Shown: piece by piece, positions 6,185 to 11,062 of the stretch
Layout of the letters: the number at the start of each line of letters is the position of its first letter
Numbering within the stretch: position 1 is the first letter of the stretch
The notes under the pieces: model-generated
Database searches by the model: none
Seen by the model: only the letters and a program-made list of their open reading frames with translations
What the model was told of the DNA's origin: nothing
Translations under genes and position numbers: made by a program
From: Halobacteriales archaeon SW_10_68_16
GTDB taxonomy: Archaea; Halobacteriota; Halobacteria; Halobacteriales; Haloarculaceae
Assembly (NCBI GenBank): GCA_003023485.1
Contig: PXSG01000121.1
Location: forward strand, 3,639 to 14,700
Reading direction: 5' to 3'
DNA: 11,062 nt

Positions 6185-6794
6185 TCAGTACTCGGTGCCC
6201 TTCCGTGCACCCTGCCCGGCGTCGATGGGGTGGACCTCCTTCGCGACGCGGGTCACGAGGTCGGCCCGGCCGGTGACGTACGCCGGGCGCTCGTGGCCAC
6301 CCGTCAGGACCAGTTCCAGATCCTCGGGCTTTTCCTCGAGGAGCGTGGTCACGTCTCCGGGATCGACCAGCCCGCGGTTGGCGGCGTAGAGTATCTCATC
6401 GAGCACGAGCATGTGGACACCCTCCTCGGCAGGTCCATCGAGGGTGAACGGCGTCGTGAGGTCGGCCTCGCGGGCGCCCTCGAGGAGTTCGCGGGTCCGG
6501 GCGAGCGCACCCTGCGCCTGTGCCTCGTGCTCGTCGTCGTCGGAGCCGTCGAGGAAGCCGTGCCAGCCGTAGTGGCCCGCGTTCTCGTAGGACAGGCCGG
6601 GCAGCGCGGCGATGGCGTTGTACTCGCCGCGGACGTCCTCGACCGTGCCGGTCCCGCCCTTCATGAACTGGAGGACGTGGACGCGGTAGCCGTGGCCAGC
6701 GGCGCCCCCACCAGACCTGGACGAGGCCGAACTCCTCGGGGGCGGAGGGCTCGATCGACCGGGGTTCGACGGCGTCGGCGGAGTCGTCTGGCAT
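6185..6794 (-). pseudogene. cobA: Cob(I)alamin / corrinoid adenosyltransferase gene, frameshifted by deletion of the P-loop
   Basis: CobA (BtuR/CobO) transfers the adenosyl group of ATP to Co(I) of a corrinoid. From the ATG at 6794 the normal haloarchaeal start is read to residue 30: IEPSAPEEFGLVQVWWG. The family then continues with the P-loop (of the type DGKGKTTAAMGMGFR), but this is absent. The sequence goes directly, in another frame, to [62 protein letters not shown] and [14 protein letters not shown], which run intact to the stop at 6185. The join is near 6703-6709. About 15 residues are lost and the frame shifts, so neither frame gives an enzyme. An internal ATG at 6664 could make a C-terminal fragment without ATP binding. 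Everything outside the join is well conserved, so the event is recent or is an assembly error. It heads the cobA-cbiP operon; a weak TATA-like TATTTG lies about 31-36 bases upstream of the ATG. Confidence 0.85.
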
Positions 6795-6920
6795 CGTCGG
6801 ATACGACACGTAGCGTTGAGTTACCCAAATAGCTGTTGTATCAGGTGGGGAATGCGTGACTTTTTCAGTCAACACGACGGGGATAATACGGGTAGCCGCC
6901 CCTCCTCGGTGGGGAGAAGC

Positions 6921-7145
6921 ATGACAGAGGGACCACGAGAGTACGATCAAACGGTTCGAAGAATGGCACGGAATCCGGTAGACGAGGCGGATATCGAGAC
7001 GCTTCGCGAGCAGATGCACGAACAGCGCGAGGAGATCCGCGAGGCGCTCGCCGAAGACCTCGGTGGCTCCCCGGACGACTACGACGCTGCGGCCTTCCTC
7101 CGAGAGCGGGCCGACGAACCGGTCACCGACGGCGGAACAGAGTAG
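6921..7145 (+). CDS. Small acidic protein of unknown function
   Basis: This gene encodes 74 residues starting MTEGPREYDQTVRRMARNP. I do not recognise a family. The middle (about 17-48) is rich in Glu and Arg and should form one long helix (IETLREQMHEQREEIREAL). It is followed by a turn (GGSPDDYD) and a second short helix (AAAFLRER). There is no membrane segment or signal. The start at 6921 is preceded by GGTGGGGAG (6908-6916), a possible ribosome site, and by an A/T patch GATAATAC (6882-6889) suited to a short leader; an in-frame ATG at 6963 is an alternative start. Codons end mostly in G or C as in real haloarchaeal genes. It is the only + strand gene within the cobalamin region and is divergent from cobA and convergent with cbiZ. 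Any link to cobalamin is unproven. Confidence 0.7.
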   Translation: MTEGPREYDQTVRRMARNPVDEADIETLREQMHEQREEIREALAEDLGGSPDDYDAAAFLRERADEPVTDGGTE

Positions 7146-7183
7146 CTACGCCGTCGTTTGTTGGCGAGCACGCCGCGTCTTCT

Positions 7184-7882
7184 CTACGGTTCGAACACCT
7201 CGGCACGTCCGCTCGTCACCACGCCGTGGTTGGCGTCGTCGACTCTCTCAGGCAGGTCACCGCCGCGAGCGTCGAGGGCGGCCAGCACAGCGTCCCGCAC
7301 ACAGACCCGCGCCGCTGCGCCGACGTCGGTCGTGCTGCCGGCGAAGTCGGCCGGCTCCCCAGCAGGGTCCGAACCCACGGCGACGGCGTCGGTGGTCGTC
7401 CCCGAGAACCCAGTCGCCGCCTGCACGGTTGCGGTCTTGGCCTCGACGGCCGTGCCGAGCAGCGTCGCGAGCGTCCCGTCCGAGAGCGCCCGCGTCGTGG
7501 CGACCAACAGATTGATCGTCCCGGCAGGCCGCGACCCGGAAGTCTCGCTCGCTCTGGCACCCTCGGTGGTCTTCGGGTGTACGGGTAATCGCGCCGGGTT
7601 CGAGAGGCCGGCGGTGGCGAGGACCGTGACCGGACCGGCGCGGGCGCAGCGGGCGTGTGCCGCGTCGACGCCGGTCAGCAGTGTCGGGCCACCGCCCTCG
7701 AAACCCGCGGCGTCGAGCCGGTCGGCGGCGTAGGCCGCCAAATCGGTCCGGTCGAACCCCTCCGGGACCGAGACGATGTGGGCAGCCTCGGCGTCGCAGT
7801 AGCCCCCGTCCGGTCCGGTCGCGAGCCACCGCCCCCGGAGTGCGAGTCGACACACGCCGGCCGCGCGTGCCGTCTCACACAT
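7184..7882 (-). CDS. cbiZ: Adenosylcobinamide amidohydrolase (salvage enzyme)
   Basis: CbiZ cuts the aminopropanol side chain from adenosylcobinamide to give adenosylcobyric acid, which re-enters the pathway through CbiB. This is the archaeal route for using scavenged cobinamide. The 232-residue protein has the family's conserved parts: RWLATGPDGGYCDAEAAHIV (18-37), VPEGFDRTDL (39-48), TAGLSNPAR (90-98), GTINLLV (121-127), ALSDGTLATLLGTAVEAKT (132-150) and SGTTTDAVAVG (160-170). The ATG at 7882 overlaps the end of cobD by eight bases, so the two are coupled. It is intact. The start is short of the family norm by at most a few residues. It converges with the small gene on the + strand, leaving 38 bases between the stops. 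Confidence 0.93.
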   Translation of the reverse strand: MCETARAAGVCRLALRGRWLATGPDGGYCDAEAAHIVSVPEGFDRTDLAAYAADRLDAAGFEGGGPTLLTGVDAAHARCARAGPVTVLATAGLSNPARLPVHPKTTEGARASETSGSRPAGTINLLVATTRALSDGTLATLLGTAVEAKTATVQAATGFSGTTTDAVAVGSDPAGEPADFAGSTTDVGAAARVCVRDAVLAALDARGGDLPERVDDANHGVVTSGRAEVFEP

Positions 7883-8963
7883 CGAGCGCGCGCAGCAGGC
7901 GGTCGTTCTCGGGGGGGCGGCGGACGGCCACGCGGACGTGCCGGTCGAGGCTGCGGAACGTCCGGGCGTCCCTGACCGCGATGCCGTGCTCGCGGACCGA
8001 CTCGCGGAGTTCGTCGACGGCCGCGCTGCTGCCCGCGTCGAGCAACAGGAACGGCGCGTCCGACGGGTGGACATCGAACCGCTCGTCGAGGCGCCGGCGC
8101 ATCCGCTCGCGTTCGTTCGCAACGCGCTCGCGTGTCTCGGCGACGAAGTCGTCCTGTCGCATGCAGTGCGCGCCGACACTGGCCGCCGCCGTCCCCAGTC
8201 CCCAGGCCTGGCGGGCGGTGTCGATTCTGTCCCGACACTCGCCGGTCGCGACGGCGAAGCCGGCCCGCAGCCCCGGCAGTCCGAAGAGTTTGGTCAGCGA
8301 GCGCGCGACCACCACTCCGCCGTGGCCGGCCAGCGAGGGCTCGTCGGTGAAGCCGATGAAGGCCTCGTCGACGAGCAGGGGCGTCCCCGCCCGCCGACAG
8401 CGGTCGGCGTACTCGCGCAACCGAGAGGGGTCGTAAGCGTCGCCGGTCGGGTTGTTCGGATTGCAGACGACGACCAGCGCGTACGGCGCCGGATCGGTGT
8501 CGAGCACGTCGGCCTGTTCCACGAACTCCGGGGAGCCGCCCTGGAGGCGGACCTCGCGGGCGTACTCCCCGAAGCTCGGATACGGTACCAGCACGTCTTC
8601 TCCCGGGCCGGTGGCGGTGGCGATGGTCAGCCGGATGGCCGAGAGCCCCCCGGCGGTCGGTATCACCTGTGGCCCCTCACAGCCCGCGTACTCTGCAGCG
8701 GTGGCACGGTACTCGTAGTAGTCGTCCGATGGATACGACCGCGCGGCCGACAGGGCAGTCTCGTAGACCCGCGTGACACCGTCGGGTGTCGTCGGGTTCG
8801 TGTTCGCACTGAAGTCCAGCACGTGCGGGTCCGACCGCCCGCCGTGGTGGACCCGTCCGTCCGTGTTGCCGGTGGCCGGGCCCGAACCCGTCCCCGATTC
8901 CCCTGTGGACGCCTGGGTCGCACCGTCGGACGAGCCGAGCTCGTCGACAGCGTCCCGGTCCAT
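7875..8963 (-). CDS. cobD: L-threonine-O-3-phosphate decarboxylase (PLP-dependent)
   Basis: CobD makes (R)-1-amino-2-propanol phosphate, the linker that CbiB attaches to cobyric acid. This is a class I/II aminotransferase-fold enzyme of 362 residues. Visible motifs are VLDFSANTNP (48-57), YPSDDYYEYR (77-86), IPTAGGLSAIRL (101-112), VVCNPNNPTG (165-174), LVDEAFIGF (197-205) and SLTKLFGLPGLRAGF (222-236), with Lys225 as the PLP Schiff-base lysine. The related histidinol-phosphate aminotransferase is the main alternative; the FSANTNP opening and the neighbourhood favour CobD. ATG at 8963 is chosen because MDRDAV resembles the usual N-terminus. A GTG at 8978 in the same frame falls at the predicted transcription start and could initiate a leaderless message. 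Residues about 10-35 are a Ser/Thr/Gly-rich stretch. It is coupled to cbiZ downstream. Confidence 0.93.
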   Translation of the reverse strand: MDRDAVDELGSSDGATQASTGESGTGSGPATGNTDGRVHHGGRSDPHVLDFSANTNPTTPDGVTRVYETALSAARSYPSDDYYEYRATAAEYAGCEGPQVIPTAGGLSAIRLTIATATGPGEDVLVPYPSFGEYAREVRLQGGSPEFVEQADVLDTDPAPYALVVVCNPNNPTGDAYDPSRLREYADRCRRAGTPLLVDEAFIGFTDEPSLAGHGGVVVARSLTKLFGLPGLRAGFAVATGECRDRIDTARQAWGLGTAAASVGAHCMRQDDFVAETRERVANERERMRRRLDERFDVHPSDAPFLLLDAGSSAAVDELRESVREHGIAVRDARTFRSLDRHVRVAVRRPPENDRLLRALDV

Positions 8964-8970
8964 CTGCACT

Positions 8971-8990
8971 CGGTACACCGACGTGTACCG
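8971..8990. promoter_or_regulatory. Perfect 8+8 bp palindrome at the cobD start site, candidate operator
   Basis: CGGTACAC and its exact complement GTGTACCG are separated by four bases (CGAC). The palindrome lies between the TATA box (9001-9008) and the cobD ATG, covering roughly -12 to +7 of the predicted transcription start. A perfect inverted repeat in this place is typical of a repressor site, since binding would block polymerase. A B12-responsive or metal-responsive repressor is possible, but no regulator is encoded nearby. Confidence 0.5.
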
Positions 8991-9000
8991 TGATAATATT

Positions 9001-9008
9001 TTTTATAA
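9001..9008 (-). promoter_or_regulatory. TATA box of the cobD-cbiZ transcript
   Basis: On the minus strand this reads TTATAAAA, inside an A+T-rich patch in otherwise G+C-rich DNA. Its centre is about 41 bases from the ATG at 8963 and about 27 from the GTG at 8978. It shows that cobD-cbiZ can be transcribed separately from the cbiB-cobS-cobY block upstream. Confidence 0.65.
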
Positions 9009-9134
9009 CTCAACCAATAGTAAACGCTCTCGTGGACGTCTGTGGGGCGAGGGTGGAGTGAATTTCTCCGTTCTGGGCAGTCTTCCGGCGGTGTGTGCGA
9101 TTCGGAACGAGAAACTCCCCTGCTCGATCTCTTG

Positions 9135-9749
9135 TCACTGAAGATTAAATAAAGTCGGGCGTGCCGACGTGCGTCCCGAGCAGCCCCCCGAAAGCAGCCA
9201 CTCGGCGGCCCGAGCGTCGCCGGGTCGGTTGACGTTCGCGGCCAAGCGCGGGTCGCGAGTGAGCACGACATTTCCAGGTTCGCCCTCGCCCCCGGCGACG
9301 ACGTTGACGCCCGAGGGCACGACCAGCGTGCCGTGGTGGCGAGTAGCGGCATCGACACTGAATCCCAGTGCACGCTTGCGCCCGGTAGGGACGACGACGG
9401 TCAGCGCGCCTGCTGCAACCTCGAGGACCGCGTCGACGGCGGCTGCGTCAAGCGCGGGCAGGTCTGCTGCGACGGTCAGGACGGGCGGCGAGAGGCGCTC
9501 GTCGGCAAGCGCCGCGTTCAGGTCCGCAATGTAGCCCTCGCCAGGCGTCCCGATGGCGAGACAGTCCAGGTACCGTGCGGTCTCGGGCGTCGCGGGGGAC
9601 GTAACCGCGAACGTCCGGTCGACGCGACTCCCGGCCAGCGCCGCGCGGACGCGTTCGACCATCGGCTCTCCCGCGATCGGGTAGAGTGGCTTCTCGACGG
9701 TCGCGTCGAGGCGGGTTCCCTCGCCCCCGCACATCAGAAGCGCGTCCAC
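9135..9749 (-). CDS. cobY: GTP:adenosylcobinamide-phosphate guanylyltransferase (archaeal type)
   Basis: CobY replaces bacterial CobU in archaea. It transfers GMP from GTP to adenosylcobinamide phosphate, making adenosylcobinamide-GDP for CobS. The 204-residue protein has the nucleotidyltransferase signature MCGGEGTRL (6-14) and EKP (19-21), TVAADLPAL (92-100) with the metal-binding Asp region, and VPSGVNVV (144-151), where the family has a conserved Gly near the active site. The start is GTG at 9749, which gives MDALLMCGGEG as in relatives; it lies 16 bases inside the end of cobS, so the genes are tightly coupled. ATG at 9734 would cut into the first strand. After NVNRP (172-176) and AEWLL there is an 18-residue tail (SGGCSGRTS...FNLQ) unlike the usual end, possibly a shifted stop. 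It is otherwise complete. Confidence 0.93.
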   Translation of the reverse strand: MDALLMCGGEGTRLDATVEKPLYPIAGEPMVERVRAALAGSRVDRTFAVTSPATPETARYLDCLAIGTPGEGYIADLNAALADERLSPPVLTVAADLPALDAAAVDAVLEVAAGALTVVVPTGRKRALGFSVDAATRHHGTLVVPSGVNVVAGGEGEPGNVVLTRDPRLAANVNRPGDARAAEWLLSGGCSGRTSARPTLFNLQ

Positions 9750-10477
9750 ACGACCACCCCGGCGTGGAGCGCGACGACGCGTGCGAGTTCGTTGCTCGCG
9801 CCGAGGACGTCCCCGCTGGGACCGCCCAGATTGGCCCGCGCCCACCACAGGAGGCCGACTGCGACGAGCGGACCGGCGGCGACCGCGGCGAGGCCGGCCG
9901 GCGTGGGCCACCCGAACAGCGCTGCTGGCACGGCGACGGCCAGCGCAAGCGCGACGGCGCGCGGGCCCGCGCCGAGCACCTGTGCGCCCAGCCCCTCGTG
10001 GCTCGGCTCGCCGAGGCCAGCAAGCGTCGCCATCGAGAGTTTCGCGCTCACCTCGGCCGCGAGGGCGAGACCGAGGACCTGCGGCGGGGGCACGTGGGCC
10101 AGCGCGAGCGCGCCAAGCGCCAGGCCGAGGAGTGCGACGCCGAGCGCGAGGGCGGCCCCGACGCCAACGGTCGTGTCGGTCATGGCTGCCCGCCGCTCGT
10201 CGGGGGCGCCGTGGACGGCGAACGCGTCGCCGAGGTCGGCCAGGCCGTCGGCGTGGGTGACGCCCGTGACCAGGTACAGCACGCCGACGTACAGCGCAGC
10301 GACGGTCGGCGCCGGCAGTGGCGCGAGAAGCGGCAGGCCGACCAGCAGGCCGACCGGGTAGCCCGCGAGCGGGAAGGCGGACGGACGCTGGCGGAAGGCG
10401 TCCCAGGCGCGCTCGTCGGTGCCGACAGGCAGGCGCGTGAGGAAGGCGACCGCGCCCCGGAGTGCGGTCAGGACCAC
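9734..10477 (-). CDS. cobS: Adenosylcobinamide-GDP ribazoletransferase (cobalamin synthase)
   Basis: CobS is the membrane enzyme that joins adenosylcobinamide-GDP with alpha-ribazole (or its phosphate) to form adenosylcobalamin (phosphate). The 247-residue protein is very hydrophobic with about six membrane segments. It shows the family's FLTRLP (12-17), FPLAGYPVG (35-43), THADGLADLGDA (74-85, acidic motif proposed to bind metal-diphosphate), MTDTTVGVGA (99-108) and GGPSGDVLGASNEL (218-231). The start is GTG at 10477, nine bases before the cbiB stop ends, giving VVLTALRGAVAFLTRLP, which is the normal N-terminus. It overlaps cbiB at its start (10 bases) and cobY at its end (16 bases), which marks one translationally coupled operon. 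I see no damage. Confidence 0.94.
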   Translation of the reverse strand: MVLTALRGAVAFLTRLPVGTDERAWDAFRQRPSAFPLAGYPVGLLVGLPLLAPLPAPTVAALYVGVLYLVTGVTHADGLADLGDAFAVHGAPDERRAAMTDTTVGVGAALALGVALLGLALGALALAHVPPPQVLGLALAAEVSAKLSMATLAGLGEPSHEGLGAQVLGAGPRAVALALAVAVPAALFGWPTPAGLAAVAAGPLVAVGLLWWARANLGGPSGDVLGASNELARVVALHAGVVVWTRF

Positions 10478-11062
10478 GCCGCCACCCCCACGGTCGCGCC
10501 GGCGACGGCGTAGGCCAGCAGCCCCGCGACGGCGACCTGTCGGATCCCGACGCGTGCGACGCCGGCGTCGGGCAGCGACGCCGCCGGGTGCAGGACGTAC
10601 GCGCCCGGCTTCTCCAGGCGACAGTCCAGCGTCGCCGCCAGCGTCCCCATCGGCCACCCCGAGTTCGGCGAGGGGACCTCGTCGACCCAGGCACTGGCTG
10701 CGCGGAGAGCGCCGGGCGAGCGGGCGACGGCCGCCAGCAGGAGCGCACTCGCGCGGGCCGGTACCCACATGACGGCGTCGTCCAGCCGCGCCGGGAGGCG
10801 GCCGACCGCCTTCTCGCGGTAGCCGAGCATCGAGTCGAGCGTGTTGACGGCCTTGACCCACGCCGCTCCGGCCGTCCCCGCGGCGAGGGCGACGGCGGGT
10901 CCAGTTCCAGCCACGAACGCCGCGGCCGCGAGGACGGCGAAGGCACCGAGGGGGGCGACGAGGCCGTCCGCGAGGTTCTCCGCGAGGCTCTCGACGACCG
11001 CACTGCGCACCTGGCCGGGCGTCAGGTCGGCAGCGTCGCGGCCTGCCAGCGCACGCAACGCC
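10468..11062 (-). CDS. cbiB: Adenosylcobinamide-phosphate synthase CbiB, C-terminal part (start lies beyond the window)
   Basis: CbiB is the membrane enzyme that joins adenosylcobyric acid to aminopropanol phosphate made by CobD. About 197 C-terminal residues are visible; the N-terminus is off the window. Family motifs are GRDAADLT, then VVESLAENLADGLVAPLGAF, then KAVNTLDSMLGYREKAVG, RLPARLDDAVMWVPAR, and PSPNSGWPMGTLAATL followed by LEKPGAYVL. Three to four membrane segments are visible (one after VAPLGAF, others around PARASALLLA and the C-terminal QVAVAGLLAYAVAGATVGVA). A TTG at 11058 is in frame but is not the start, since the conserved sequence clearly begins earlier. The stop at 10468-10470 lies inside cobS. 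It is the first visible gene of the cbiB-cobS-cobY block. Confidence 0.94.
   Translation of the reverse strand, partial: ALRALAGRDAADLTPGQVRSAVVESLAENLADGLVAPLGAFAVLAAAAFVAGTGPAVALAAGTAGAAWVKAVNTLDSMLGYREKAVGRLPARLDDAVMWVPARASALLLAAVARSPGALRAASAWVDEVPSPNSGWPMGTLAATLDCRLEKPGAYVLHPAASLPDAGVARVGIRQVAVAGLLAYAVAGATVGVAAWS

Noticed and set aside
6801..6812. Small palindrome TACG-ACA-CGTA upstream of cobA as a second copy of the cobD operator
   Set aside because: Arms are only four bases and the sequence does not match the CGGTACAC half-site.
8964..9134. Cobalamin riboswitch between cobY and cobD, or before cobA (6795-6920)
   Set aside because: I could not find a B12-box-like conserved segment in either spacer by eye, and both are short for such an element. 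Only TATA and palindrome signals are supported.
9135..11003. A 622-residue frame covering cbiB, cobS and cobY on the minus strand
   Set aside because: Only its last 204 residues (CobY) look like a protein. The rest is Arg/Pro-rich shadow of cobS and cbiB.

Overview
The window is chromosomal DNA from a halophilic archaeon (class Halobacteria). The evidence is the very high G+C content outside one island, acidic proteins (Asp/Glu-rich with few Lys), archaeal ribosomal proteins L39e and L31e next to initiation factor aIF6, archaeal TATA boxes placed for leaderless or short-leader transcripts, and the archaeal cobalamin enzymes CobY and CbiZ. I would not name a genus from sequence alone.

Left part (1-3272, mostly + strand). 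The window opens with a collapsed remnant of a receiver/histidine-kinase gene (- strand). Next comes an intact RNA 2',3'-cyclic phosphodiesterase (thpR), then a G+C-poorer two-gene toxin-antitoxin module (ribbon-helix-helix-like antitoxin and MazF/PemK toxin). A ZIP metal transporter that has lost two internal segments in frame follows. Then comes the conserved translation block rpl39e-rpl31e-tif6, with ATGA coupling between the two ribosomal genes and a TTG start for tif6.

Right part (3274-11062, almost all - strand) is the late cobalamin pathway plus a MinD pair. In transcription order it runs: cbiB (cut by the window edge)-cobS-cobY with overlapping genes; then cobD-cbiZ behind its own TATA box and an 8+8 bp palindrome; then a small + strand gene of unknown function; then cobA-cbiP; then a MinD-type ATPase overlapping a small gene of unknown function. 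Together CobA (adenosylation), CbiZ (cobinamide to cobyric acid salvage), CbiP (amidation to cobyric acid), CobD (aminopropanol phosphate), CbiB (attachment of aminopropanol), CobY (GTP activation) and CobS (joining of the lower ligand) cover the route from corrinoid a,c-diamide or scavenged cobinamide to B12. Early corrin-ring genes and CobT are not in view.

The most notable point is that three separate genes (receiver/kinase, ZIP transporter, cobA) have lost internal pieces at otherwise well-conserved positions. In cobA the loss removes the ATP-binding P-loop and shifts the frame, so as written the cobalamin pathway lacks its local adenosyltransferase. Real decay and assembly error both remain possible. 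I found no CRISPR array, tRNA, rRNA, insertion sequence or clearly new multi-gene system.
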